A program made the translations under genes and the position numbers. From an uncultured Acidobacteriota bacterium (GTDB taxonomy: Bacteria; Acidobacteriota; Thermoanaerobaculia; Gp7-AA8): 17,018 bases of DNA. Under the pieces are notes generated by a model. It made no database searches, was not told the DNA's origin, and saw nothing but the letters and a program-made list of their open reading frames with translations. The stretch covers positions 1 to 17,018 of the forward strand of contig CAMPKJ010000085.1 of NCBI GenBank assembly GCA_946887105.1. Reading direction: 5' to 3'. Positions 5,691 to 13,494 of this stretch are shown here, piece by piece; position 1 is the first letter of the stretch, and every line of letters begins with the position of its first letter.

Positions 5691-7379
5691 TTGAAGAAAT
5701 CGGCGTTCGTGCTCCTGTTCTGCATCGTGGTCGTGCCGGCATTCGCGCAGCAGCAGTTGCCGGCGAGCGGGGAGACGATCGACGTCTCGATCGTGAACGT
5801 CGACGTCTTCGTCACGGACAAGAAAGGGCAGCGCGTCACCGGGTTGACCGCGGCCGATTTCGAGATCCGCGAAAACGGGCGCGTGCAGCCGATCACGAAT
5901 TTCGCCGAGTACGCGAAGGCTTCCGCTGCGAAGCCGGCTGCGACCGCGACGGCGGCCGTGACGCCTGCGCCGAATGCTCCGCCGAATGCCAAGCGCACCG
6001 TGGTCGTGTTCGTCGAGCGCTTCTCGCTGCCCAGCTTCCACACCAGGCCTCTCTTTGCATCGCTGCGCAAGACCTTGCGCAGCGTGATCCGTCCCGGCGA
6101 TTCCGCGGCGGTCGTGTTCTGGGACTACGGCAGCGCCTTCACGCTGCAGTACTTCACGGACGACCTTCCCAGTCTCGAAGCGGCGCTGACGGAAGTCGAG
6201 CGGCAGAGCACCGGCGTTCGCCGTTCCACCGATCTGCTGCGGCGCCAGGCCTTTGCGCGCGCATTTCTGGGCAGCCTCCCGTCCGACAGAATCGACCCCC
6301 GGCGCGAAAGCGAAGCCCTGGACGCGTGGGACCTGCCGGGTGACGGCCAGTTCGCACTCTTCTATTTCGAGCACAAGGTCGAGGAGCTGAAGGCTCTGAT
6401 GCGCAGCATCTCGGATGTCGATGGCCGCAAGATCGTGATCTTCGCCACGAACGACTTCGGCCTCTATCCCTCCAACGCCCGGCCGGTGCCGGGAACGGTC
6501 ACGGGCGCGAGGACCTCGATTTACAAGACGGATCGCATGCGCGAGGAGCTGGCGCGCACGGCCAACGAGCACGGGATCACCGTCTATCCCGTGTATCCGA
6601 TCGGACTGGAGTGGACGCCCACCGCGAATGCGGTCGAGAACCGCGACGACATCTTTGCGATCAATCCGGCGCAGGACGCGTTCCGCGCGTCGCGCGACCA
6701 GGAGGCGCTGGTCAATCAGACCGCCGCGCTCGCGGAGCTGGCGGACGAAACCGGCGGTCTCATGGCTGCGGGCAGCAGGGACATCGTGTCGCTTCTGCCG
6801 CGCGTCGCAGAAGACCTGAGCAGCTACTACTCGATCGCCTATCGCACGCCGGCGACCGGCACCACGCGCTCGCGCGACATCTCCGTCACGGCGAAGAATC
6901 GCAACTATGCGGTGCGTTCGCGGCGCGAGTACGTCGAGAAGACCGACGTCACGCGCATGCAGGATCGCGTGATCGCCAACCTCTATCGTCCGGACGGCGG
7001 CGGCTCCATTCCGCTGCACGTCGAGCTCGGCAAAGTCGAGAAGATCGACAGGCGCCGCTGGTCGGTGCCGGTGCTGATCAATCTGCCGGTCCAGGCGCTC
7101 TCGATCGGTCCCGACGGCAGCGGCTCGTTCTCGGTCTACATCGCCACCGGCGGGGTGATCGGCATCATGAGCGAAGTGCAGCAGCGCACGCAGATCTTCT
7201 CGCCGGCGGATCTCGCGCCGGGACAGGAGCACGTCACGTACGAGTTCACGCTGACGTTCAACGAGGCCACCAGCGTCGTCTCGGTCGGCGTGATGGACGC
7301 CGGCTCGAAAGACTTCGGCCTGAAGACCGTCGATCTGCCGGCGTTCCGCGCCGAGGAGCAACGACTCGGCGGCGAATGA
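5691..7379 (+). CDS. Exported VWFA-related protein (acidobacterial type), copy 2
   Basis: The 562-residue protein begins at TTG and has a signal peptide cut after PAFA (residue 19). The domain order is the same as in the paralogue at 2536-4197: an entry segment (VDVFVTDKKGQRVTGLTAADFEIRENG), a low-complexity Ala/Pro linker near residues 80-100 absent from copy 1, a VWFA-like fold from about residue 104, and RVAEDLSSYYSIAYR with RREYVEKTDVTRMQDRV towards the C-terminus. The MIDAS motif is again degenerate: VVVFVERFSL has E109, F111 and L113 in place of D, S and S. The protein is probably periplasmic or surface-located. The stop overlaps the start of the YfcE-like gene (ATGA), so both are translated from one message. 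The molecular role is unknown. Confidence 0.85.
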   Translation: MKKSAFVLLFCIVVVPAFAQQQLPASGETIDVSIVNVDVFVTDKKGQRVTGLTAADFEIRENGRVQPITNFAEYAKASAAKPAATATAAVTPAPNAPPNAKRTVVVFVERFSLPSFHTRPLFASLRKTLRSVIRPGDSAAVVFWDYGSAFTLQYFTDDLPSLEAALTEVERQSTGVRRSTDLLRRQAFARAFLGSLPSDRIDPRRESEALDAWDLPGDGQFALFYFEHKVEELKALMRSISDVDGRKIVIFATNDFGLYPSNARPVPGTVTGARTSIYKTDRMREELARTANEHGITVYPVYPIGLEWTPTANAVENRDDIFAINPAQDAFRASRDQEALVNQTAALAELADETGGLMAAGSRDIVSLLPRVAEDLSSYYSIAYRTPATGTTRSRDISVTAKNRNYAVRSRREYVEKTDVTRMQDRVIANLYRPDGGGSIPLHVELGKVEKIDRRRWSVPVLINLPVQALSIGPDGSGSFSVYIATGGVIGIMSEVQQRTQIFSPADLAPGQEHVTYEFTLTFNEATSVVSVGVMDAGSKDFGLKTVDLPAFRAEEQRLGGE

Positions 7380-7897
7380 GCCGGATCGCGCGCATCGGCG
7401 TCATCTCCGACACGCACGGAGTCCTTCATCCCGCGGTCGCGGACGTTTTCGCGAACGTCGATGCCATCCTGCACGCCGGTGACATCGGCGGAGCGCACGT
7501 GCTCGACGCGTTGCGCAGACTCGCGCCGGTGACGTCGGTCGACGGCAACAACGACGACGCCACCGGCGAAGAGATCGTGCGCACGAACCTTGGAACGCTG
7601 CGCGTCCTGCTCACGCACATCCTTCCTCGTCCGCGCAAACCGGCCGCGCGCGTGCTGGCCTCGCTGCGCGCCGAGCCCGCGGATGTGGTCGTCTTCGGCC
7701 ACAGCCACCTGCCGCACAACGAAGTGCTCGATGGCATCCGCTACTTCAATCCCGCCAGCTCCGGTCCGCGCCGCTTCGACTATCCGGTCAGCGTTGGTCT
7801 GTTCGAGAAGCAGGGAAGCGAGTGGAGCGCCGTACACGTCGCGCTCGATGAGCGTTCCGTCGATGCGCTGAAGAAGCGGATGAACCAGATGAACTAA
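7376..7897 (+). CDS. YfcE/MJ0936-type metallophosphoesterase
   Basis: The 173-residue cytoplasmic protein has the full calcineurin-like metallophosphoesterase motif set: D12-T-H14, G34-D35-I, G56-N57-N58-D59 (the family GNH/ND variant), T79-H80 and G107-H108-S-H110. Length and motif spacing fit the YfcE/MJ0936 group, which hydrolyses phosphodiester bonds in a Mn2+- or Ni2+-dependent way; natural substrates are poorly defined. The ATG overlaps the stop of the VWFA gene by 4 bp (ATGA), indicating translational coupling. Its stop overlaps the tail of the convergent gene at 7894 by 4 bp. The start is fixed by the first motif lying at residue 12. There is no signal peptide, although its operon partner is exported. 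Confidence 0.92.
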   Translation: MSRIARIGVISDTHGVLHPAVADVFANVDAILHAGDIGGAHVLDALRRLAPVTSVDGNNDDATGEEIVRTNLGTLRVLLTHILPRPRKPAARVLASLRAEPADVVVFGHSHLPHNEVLDGIRYFNPASSGPRRFDYPVSVGLFEKQGSEWSAVHVALDERSVDALKKRMNQMN

Positions 7898-8868
7898 CGC
7901 ACCGCGCGCCGGCGCGGCAGCGCCGCGGTCGTGACGATGCGGCCCGCGAAGCGATGCGCCGGATCGTCGGCCGCGCTCACGTACGACACGAGAAAGCGTC
8001 CCTGCTGCAGCAGGTGCACCTGCGGACTCTCGACGCGGGACGCGGTTTCGATCGCGACCGGCACCTGGATGTACGGCTGCGCCGAGTCGATCAGCACGGC
8101 GTAGATCTGGCGGGCAGGCGTCGCGAATGCGAACAGGCAATGCGTGTCATCGCAATCGACGGCCGGCCGTTCCCAGACGAGCACGGACGCCGGAATCAGC
8201 GCGGCCGCGGCCGGTTGCGTGCCGACTGGCGAATCGAGATATCGCACACCTTCCGCCGTGTTCCACGCCAGCGCGAAGTGATTGGCCGATCCGCCGGCCA
8301 CCGCCGGTCCTACGTCTTCCCGTCGCAGATCGAGATACGAGCCCGATCTCCCGGCGAACGACCAGTGCAGCGTCCAGAACGCGTACAACCCACAGGGACG
8401 GGCAATCCCGCAGACCTCGTGCGGTGGCTCCCATCGCACGACCGGCGTTCCGTCGGTCGCATGCGGCCAGCGTCGCGGCGCAATGGTCACCGTTCCTCGC
8501 GAGTCGACATCGACCGCGAGGAGCTGAGCGCCCTCGAGATACTTCACGCGGAACGAGGCGCCATCGGTCGTGACGACCGGAGAGGTCGCGCCCGACTCGG
8601 TGTCGAGGGTGGTGATCGCCGAAACGAGCCGTCCGTGAAAATCGAGGAGCCCGAAGCGGATCTGCGGAGGCCGCCCCACTTCGACGAACTCACTCCATGC
8701 AAGCAGTACGGCGTTCCGCGAAACCGCCATCGCGGGCTCGTAGCCGGCGGCCGGCCGCGCGTACGGACCGTAACTCTGTTCGACGGGATGGACGGCCTGC
8801 GCCGCCGCACTGGCGGCGATGAGAAGCATGAGCAATGCGAGCGCTGGCGGGATCGACGATCGGATCAT
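7894..8868 (-). CDS. Exported protein of unknown function, beta-rich
   Basis: Using ATG 8868, the protein has 324 residues with a clear signal peptide (MIRSSIPPALALLMLLIAASAAAQ). The mature part is rich in beta-strand-like segments of repeated flavour (LLAWSEF, FALAWNTAEG, RFLVSYVS), as in beta-propeller or sialidase-like folds of secreted proteins. Two cysteine pairs, CGIARPC and CDDTHC, could form disulfides in the periplasm. I recognise no catalytic motif or named family. A start at 8922 would add an 18-residue non-signal extension and overlap the lolD start, so the inner ATG is preferred. It is divergent from lolD with 52 bp between starts. It is convergent with, and overlaps by 4 bp, the YfcE-like gene. 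Confidence 0.75.
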   Translation of the reverse strand: MIRSSIPPALALLMLLIAASAAAQAVHPVEQSYGPYARPAAGYEPAMAVSRNAVLLAWSEFVEVGRPPQIRFGLLDFHGRLVSAITTLDTESGATSPVVTTDGASFRVKYLEGAQLLAVDVDSRGTVTIAPRRWPHATDGTPVVRWEPPHEVCGIARPCGLYAFWTLHWSFAGRSGSYLDLRREDVGPAVAGGSANHFALAWNTAEGVRYLDSPVGTQPAAAALIPASVLVWERPAVDCDDTHCLFAFATPARQIYAVLIDSAQPYIQVPVAIETASRVESPQVHLLQQGRFLVSYVSAADDPAHRFAGRIVTTAALPRRRAVR

Positions 8869-8907
8869 CAGCGCAGATACGGTGCAGAACGTATTTCCGT
8901 CCACCCG

Positions 8908-8913
8908 TATAAT
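8908..8913 (+). promoter_or_regulatory. Putative -10 box (TATAAT) for the lolD-clpC unit
   Basis: A perfect TATAAT ends 7 nt before the lolD ATG at 8921, so the transcript would start at or next to the A of the ATG. No Shine-Dalgarno sequence lies in the gap, consistent with a leaderless message. No good -35 hexamer is visible at 16-18 bp. Confidence 0.55.
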
Positions 8914-8920
8914 CCTGTGC

Positions 8921-9613
8921 ATGGCGTTCCTCGAAGGGCAGGAGCTCTCGAAGACCTATCGCAACGCCGAGGTGCCGGTGGTGGTGTTCAGCGACCTGGA
9001 CCTCGCGGTGGAAAAAGGCGAGATGCTGGCCATCGTCGGACCGTCGGGAATCGGCAAGTCGACGCTCCTCCATCTCCTGGGAGGATTGGACCGTGCGGAC
9101 ACCGGCCGCGTGCGCGTCGACGATCAGGATCTCACCAGCATGTCCGGAGACGAGTTGGCCCGGTTCCGGAACCGCAACGTCGGGTTCGTCTTCCAGTTCC
9201 ACCATCTGCTGCCGGAGTTCAGCGCGATGGAGAACGTGGCCATGCCGGGCTGGATCGGGAAGATGGATCGCGACGAAGCCCTCGGGCGCGCCGAGGAACT
9301 GCTCTCCGAGCTCGGGTTGCGCGATCGGAAAAAGCATTTTCCGAATCAGCTTTCCGGAGGCGAACAGCAGCGCGTGGCCATCGCCCGGGCGCTTCTGGCA
9401 GATCCCGTGCTGTTCCTTGCTGACGAGCCGACGGGCAACCTGGATCTGGAAACAAGTGAAAAAGTGTTCGATTTAATGCGCGAGTGCCACAATAAACGAG
9501 GGCTGACGTCCGTTATCGTGACGCACAACCCTGACTTGGCGGCACGTTGCGACCGAGTCTTCGAGATGCCTGTCCTGAGCACAGTCGAAGGAAAGCAGTC
9601 GCGTTTCAACTAG
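8921..9613 (+). CDS. lolD: LolD-type ABC transporter ATP-binding protein
   Basis: The 230-residue ATPase has Walker A GPSGIGKST (40-48), a Q-loop in FVFQFHHLLPEFSAMENVAMP, the ABC signature LSGGEQQR (144-151), Walker B VLFLAD with E169, and an H-loop VTHN. QFHHLLPEFSAMENV is typical of LolD, which powers LolC/E to release lipoproteins from the inner membrane. No permease gene is present in the window, so LolC/E must be encoded elsewhere. The general MacB-like subfamily is the main alternative. The C-terminus is odd: after RVFEM comes PVLSTVEG (217-224), the translation of a widespread short DNA repeat, then KQSRFN. The clpC start follows the stop after 4 nt. The start ATG is chosen because homology begins there and a TATAAT precedes it. 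Confidence 0.9.
   Translation: MAFLEGQELSKTYRNAEVPVVVFSDLDLAVEKGEMLAIVGPSGIGKSTLLHLLGGLDRADTGRVRVDDQDLTSMSGDELARFRNRNVGFVFQFHHLLPEFSAMENVAMPGWIGKMDRDEALGRAEELLSELGLRDRKKHFPNQLSGGEQQRVAIARALLADPVLFLADEPTGNLDLETSEKVFDLMRECHNKRGLTSVIVTHNPDLAARCDRVFEMPVLSTVEGKQSRFN
9573..9592. repeat. Dispersed VLSTVEG-type repeat within the 3' end of lolD
   Basis: The 20-mer tcctgagcacagtcgaagga matches from memory the core of a short imperfectly palindromic repeat common in Chloroflexi, Acidobacteria and related genomes. It is often seen translated as PVLSxVEG, and here encodes residues 218-224 of LolD. The ends (tcct and agga) are inverted copies. Confidence 0.7.
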
Positions 9614-9617
9614 GCCC

Positions 9618-12047
9618 ATGTTCGAAAAATATAACGAGAAAGCACGCCGCGCACTCTTCTTCGCCCGCTACGAAGCGTCCAAGCTCGGCTCGCGCGTCAT
9701 CGAGTCCGAGCACATCCTCCTCGGTGTGCTGCGCGAAGGGGAGGAGATCATCAAAGAGATCTTTTCCCGGTTCAACGTCAAACCGGAACAGATCCGCCGC
9801 GACGTCGAAGGCGACCGGCTCTTCGTCGACCGCATCTCCTCCTCGGCCGAGCTCCCGCTCTCCGAGGAATCGAAAAAGATCCTGGCCTACGCAGCGCACG
9901 AAGCGGAGTCGATGCTCCATCAGTACGTCGGCACCGAGCATCTGCTGATCGGCATCCTGCGCGTCGAGTCCGCTACCGCCGCTCGCATCCTCACCGCCAA
10001 GGGACTGAACGTCTACGGCGTCCGCGAGGAGACCATCTCGATCCTCAAAGAGAGAGAAGCGGACAAGCAGAAGAAAGAGCTGCCTTTCCTCGCCGAGTAC
10101 GCCCGCGATCTCACGGCCATGGCCCATCAGCAGCAGTTCGATCCGCTGATCGGGCGCGAGAAGGAAGTGGAGCGGATCATCCAGATCCTTTCCCGCCGCA
10201 CGAAGAACAATCCGATCCTCCTCGGCGAGCCGGGCGTCGGCAAGACCGCCATCGTCGAAGGGCTGGCGCAGCGCATCGTCGACGGCAACGTGCCGCTGTT
10301 CATCGCCAACAAGCGCATCCTCTCGCTCGACCTCTCGCTGATCGTGGCCGGCACCAAGTACCGCGGCCAGTTCGAAGAGCGGCTCAAGGGCATCATCAAA
10401 GAGCTGCGGGAAAACCAGGACATCATCATCTTCATCGACGAGATCCATTCGTTGATCGGTGCCGGATCGGCGGAAGGCTCGCTCGACGCGGCGAACATCC
10501 TCAAGCCTGCGCTGTCGCGCGGCGAGATCTCCTGCATCGGCGCGACGACCATCCGCGAATACCGCCGCTACATCGAGAAGGACCGCTCGCTGCTGCGCCG
10601 CTTCCAGGCGATCATCGTCAACCCGCCCACCGAGGATGAGACGCTGCAGATCCTCGAAGGCGTGAAGGAGCGGTACGAGTCCTTCCACAAGGTCAAATAC
10701 AGCGAGACCGCGATCAAGAGCGCGGTCTATCAGTCGAATCGCTACATCACCGACCGCTTCTTCCCCGACAAAGCGATCGACATCCTCGACGAGGCCGGCG
10801 CGAAGGTGAAGCTGCGCCGCGTGGCCGACACGCAGAACCTGCGACGCCTCGAAGCGGAGACACGCTCCATCGTCAAGGAGATGAAGAAGGCCATCTCGGA
10901 CAAAGACTTCGAGAAGGCGGTGTTCCTGCGCGAGCGCGAGATCGAGCTGAAGGAAGAGATCGAGCGCTTCAAGCAGGAGCGCGAGATGGTCGGCGACGAG
11001 ATGATGGAAGTCACCCAGCGCGACGTCGAGGAGATCATCAGCTCCTGGACCGACATTCCGGTGACGTCGATCGAGGCCGACGAAGCCGCGAAGCTGATCA
11101 ACATGGAAGAGATCCTGATCCGGCGCATCGTCGGCCAGGACCGCGCCATCCGCGCGATTTCGCGCGCGATCCGCCGTTCGCGCCTCGGCGTGGCCTCCCC
11201 GAATCGCCCGATGGGATCGTTCATCTTCCTCGGCTCCTCGGGCGTCGGTAAGACCGAAGTGGCGCGCCGTCTCGCGGAGTTCCTGTTCGGATCGCAGAAG
11301 CATCTGGTGCGCTTCGACATGTCCGAGTACATGGAGAAGCACGCGGTCTCGAAGCTCATCGGATCGCCTCCGGGCTACGTCGGACACGAAGAAGGCGGAC
11401 AGCTCACCGAGCGCGTGCGCCGCAATCCGTACTCGGTGGTGCTGCTCGACGAGATCGAGAAAGCGCATCCCGACATCGCCAACATCCTGTTGCAGATCCT
11501 CGAGGACGGCATCCTGACCGACTCCCTCGGCAATCAGGTCGACTTCCGCAACACGCTGATCATCATGACCAGCAACCTCGGCACGCGGCATCTCGCCACC
11601 AAGGGACACATGGGCTTCCGCGAGAAGGGCGACGAGGTCGATCAGAAGTCGGCCGAGCAGCTCATCCACACGGAGCTGAAGCGCGAGTTCTCGCCCGAGT
11701 TCATCAACCGCATCGACGAGGTGATCATCTTCAATCCGCTCACCGACGCCGAGTTGCGCGCGATTTGCCAGCTGCTGATCGACGACGTGAACATCGCCAT
11801 CCTGCAGAAGAACGTGCAGATCGCGGTGGACGAGTCGGTGGTGAAGTGGCTGCTGGCGAAGGCGAAGGAAGAGTCGAACTCCGGCGCGCGTCCGCTGCGC
11901 CGCGCCATCCAGCGCTACATCGAGGACGAGTTGTCGGAGTTCATGATCCGCCACAAAGACGCGGTGCCGGAACGGATCGACTTCACGATGCACGAGAACG
12001 AAGTGCTGCTCGTGCCGCGTGCCGTCGAAGAGCCGCTGGCGACGTAG
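9618..12047 (+). CDS. clpC: ClpC-type AAA+ unfoldase (Clp ATPase with UVR domain)
   Basis: The 809-residue protein is a two-ring Clp ATPase that unfolds substrates and feeds them to ClpP. Order: Clp-N double repeat (about 1-145), D1 with Walker A GEPGVGKT (203-210) and Walker B IIIFIDE (269-275), a short middle domain with a UVR motif (about 418-453, [20 protein letters not shown]), D2 with GSSGVGKT (539-546) and VVLLDE (607-612), and a Clp D2-small C-terminus. MGF at 665-667 matches the ClpP-docking LGF/IGF loop, so a protease partner is expected. The UVR segment and short middle domain separate it from ClpB and ClpA. It begins 4 nt after lolD without a Shine-Dalgarno sequence, so coupling to lolD is likely. 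No ctsR, mcsA or mcsB is nearby. Confidence 0.97.
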   Translation: MFEKYNEKARRALFFARYEASKLGSRVIESEHILLGVLREGEEIIKEIFSRFNVKPEQIRRDVEGDRLFVDRISSSAELPLSEESKKILAYAAHEAESMLHQYVGTEHLLIGILRVESATAARILTAKGLNVYGVREETISILKEREADKQKKELPFLAEYARDLTAMAHQQQFDPLIGREKEVERIIQILSRRTKNNPILLGEPGVGKTAIVEGLAQRIVDGNVPLFIANKRILSLDLSLIVAGTKYRGQFEERLKGIIKELRENQDIIIFIDEIHSLIGAGSAEGSLDAANILKPALSRGEISCIGATTIREYRRYIEKDRSLLRRFQAIIVNPPTEDETLQILEGVKERYESFHKVKYSETAIKSAVYQSNRYITDRFFPDKAIDILDEAGAKVKLRRVADTQNLRRLEAETRSIVKEMKKAISDKDFEKAVFLREREIELKEEIERFKQEREMVGDEMMEVTQRDVEEIISSWTDIPVTSIEADEAAKLINMEEILIRRIVGQDRAIRAISRAIRRSRLGVASPNRPMGSFIFLGSSGVGKTEVARRLAEFLFGSQKHLVRFDMSEYMEKHAVSKLIGSPPGYVGHEEGGQLTERVRRNPYSVVLLDEIEKAHPDIANILLQILEDGILTDSLGNQVDFRNTLIIMTSNLGTRHLATKGHMGFREKGDEVDQKSAEQLIHTELKREFSPEFINRIDEVIIFNPLTDAELRAICQLLIDDVNIAILQKNVQIAVDESVVKWLLAKAKEESNSGARPLRRAIQRYIEDELSEFMIRHKDAVPERIDFTMHENEVLLVPRAVEEPLAT

Positions 12048-12050
12048 AAT
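12045..12050 (+). promoter_or_regulatory. Putative -10 box (TAGAAT) for the tautomerase gene
   Basis: TAGAAT begins on the clpC stop codon and ends 6 nt before the ATG at 12057. It resembles the placement upstream of lolD. The signal is weaker because the gene could equally be read through from clpC. Confidence 0.3.
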
Positions 12051-12056
12051 GCGGGG

Positions 12057-12449
12057 ATGCCGCTCGTCACCGTCACGCTCCGCAAAGGCCGTCCTGCCTA
12101 CTTTCTCGAGAAGGTAGGCAATGCCATTCATCAGGCGCTGGTGACGCAGGCGAAGATCCCGGACGCCGATCGCTTCCAGGTCTTTCACGAAGTGGAGTCG
12201 GGAAATCTCGACGTCGACAAGACCTTCGCCGGCAGCAATCCGGTGCAGCGCTCGCGCGATGTGCTGATCATCCAGATCGTGCTCAACACCGGACGCACGG
12301 ACGAGATCAAGTCGGCGCTCTACGCCGAGATCGCGTCGCGGCTGCAGTCGGAAGCGGGCGTGCGCCCGGACGACGTGTTCGTCAATCTGATCGAAGTGGC
12401 GAAGCAGAACTGGAGCATGGCTTCAGGGCTGATGACGTACCCGTCCTGA
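12057..12449 (+). CDS. Tautomerase family protein (Tautomerase_2-like)
   Basis: The 130-residue protein begins MPLVTVTLRKG, so removal of Met would expose the catalytic Pro1 of the tautomerase superfamily. The length and motifs (DRFQVFHEVESG, RSRDVLIIQIVLNTGRT, ALYAEIASRL, GVRPDDVFVNLIEVAKQNWSMASG) fit the fused two-unit Tautomerase_2 group better than the 60-80-residue 4-oxalocrotonate tautomerases. Relatives show keto-enol tautomerase or dehalogenase/hydratase side activities; the real substrate is unknown. It starts 9 nt after the clpC stop and ends overlapping the convergent metallophosphoesterase by 27 bp. Cytoplasmic, with no signal peptide. Confidence 0.85.
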   Translation: MPLVTVTLRKGRPAYFLEKVGNAIHQALVTQAKIPDADRFQVFHEVESGNLDVDKTFAGSNPVQRSRDVLIIQIVLNTGRTDEIKSALYAEIASRLQSEAGVRPDDVFVNLIEVAKQNWSMASGLMTYPS

Positions 12450-13385
12450 GATCCAGCCCGAGCGCGGCCGGCCTTTCGCGTCGTACATCCGCACGCGAAT
12501 CGCTTTCGCCGTGATCTCCACGACCGCGAAGCCGATCCGTTCGCGCGAGATCTCCTCGGGGAACACCGTGGTCGTGCGGAGTTTGATCGGTGGGATCGGC
12601 GACGAGCCGGCGCCACTGACCAGGTGCAGCATCCGGCCGCGCAGCAGCTCCATGTGATGGTCGTGGCCGCAGATGTAGAAGTCGATGGCGGTCTCGCGCA
12701 GCGTGAGGATGATCTCGCGCATGCGCGCCACCTCATTGCGCGGGAAGTAGCCGTGCCATCCGGATGAGATCACCGGATGGTGTCCGACGACGATCCGCCA
12801 CGGCGTGCGCGACTTCGCGAAGGTCGAGCGGATCATGGCCTGCATCGGCGTGTCGCGTCCCTTCGCGTGAGGGGTGGTGTGGATGAACGCGAAATCCGCC
12901 ACCGGCGTGCGCAAGGCGTACTGCATCGCCGGGAAACGCCAGTTGGGAATGGTGCCGGTGGCCTGAATTTGCGTTTCCGGCACAGCCTTGCCGCAGAGGT
13001 CGTGGTTCCCGAGGACCGGGAAAATCGGGACGCCGATGCGCGTCAGCGGGCGGACCAGGCTCCATCGCGGGTCGTTCACCGACCGCACGCCGCACGGGTA
13101 GAAGTTGTCACCAGTCAACAGGATGGCATCGAGTGGGGCCTGCTTGTGAACGACCGCGATGGCCTTCGCCAGGACCTCCGTCCCGTCGCCGGTGTCGCCC
13201 GCGACGGCGAGACGCAGGGTGGACGTGCGGGGGTTGAGCTTGAGGTCAGGTCCCTCGGAGTTCCTCGGAGTGGTGGAGGACGTCCCGAGGAACCGAGGAC
13301 CTCCGAGGAACTCCGAGGAACCGCCTCCAGCGGCGGACGCGATCGTGGCGAGGAGAACGAAGATGCTGATGGCGAGCGGGGGCAT
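12423..13385 (-). CDS. Exported calcineurin-like metallophosphoesterase (purple acid phosphatase-like) with repeat-encoded insert
   Basis: From ATG 13385 the protein has 320 residues. A short signal peptide (MPPLAISIFVLLATIASAAG) is followed by a low-complexity segment at about 22-46 (SSEFLGGPRFLG..PRNSEGP), wholly encoded by a palindromic 10-bp repeat array. The enzyme domain then begins: GDTGDG (63-68), GDNFY (92-96), GNHD (126-129), GHHP and GHDHH are the complete dinuclear-metal motif set. The spacing recalls tartrate-resistant acid phosphatases, which hydrolyse phosphomonoesters outside the cytoplasm. The substrate is unknown. An upstream ATG at 13514 adds a charged, non-signal 43-residue extension and overlaps the bamA start, so it is rejected. 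It is divergent from bamA (109 bp) and overlaps the tautomerase by 27 bp at the 3' end. Confidence 0.88.
   Translation of the reverse strand: MPPLAISIFVLLATIASAAGGGSSEFLGGPRFLGTSSTTPRNSEGPDLKLNPRTSTLRLAVAGDTGDGTEVLAKAIAVVHKQAPLDAILLTGDNFYPCGVRSVNDPRWSLVRPLTRIGVPIFPVLGNHDLCGKAVPETQIQATGTIPNWRFPAMQYALRTPVADFAFIHTTPHAKGRDTPMQAMIRSTFAKSRTPWRIVVGHHPVISSGWHGYFPRNEVARMREIILTLRETAIDFYICGHDHHMELLRGRMLHLVSGAGSSPIPPIKLRTTTVFPEEISRERIGFAVVEITAKAIRVRMYDAKGRPRSGWISGRVRHQP
13251..13320. repeat. Palindromic array of 10-bp units inside the metallophosphoesterase gene
   Basis: 13251-13270 (tccctcggag, ttcctcggag) and 13301-13320 (two copies of ctccgaggaa) are inverted repeats matching at 19 of 20 positions, separated by 30 bp. 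The spacer carries further degenerate reverse units (near 13283-13300). The whole element is read in frame on the minus strand, between the signal peptide and the enzyme domain. Confidence 0.85.
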
Positions 13386-13494
13386 GAAGACACGAAGTGT
13401 AGAATGCGCCGCGAATCCCGGCTGTTCAGCTTTTCCGCGTGACCTCCCTCCTGGTTCGCGCGTCACACACAAACAAACGCCTCGACGGAACCTT

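Noticed and set aside
4574..6343. 589-residue plus-strand frame across the M20 gene, the intergenic region and the second VWFA gene
   Set aside because: It is antisense to a clear M20 hydrolase and then out of frame with a clear VWFA protein; composition is Arg/His-rich shadow.
5658..7361. 567-residue open frame on the minus strand opposite the second VWFA gene
   Set aside because: It has the same antisense composition and no recognisable domain; the plus frame has a signal peptide, ribosome binding site and family motifs.
8885..8890. cagaac as a -35 element for lolD
   Set aside because: It is at 17-bp spacing from TATAAT but has little resemblance to TTGACA, so it is not reported as a site.
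9606..12188. 860-residue open frame on the minus strand opposite clpC
   Set aside because: It is a mirror of clpC codon bias in GC-rich DNA: Leu/Asp/Arg/Val-rich composition without family motifs, while the plus frame is an unmistakable ClpC.
13159..13494. N-terminal extension of bamA by 112 codons
   Set aside because: The extension is antisense to the phosphatase gene and its repeat array, and it would bury a normal signal peptide that starts at 13495.
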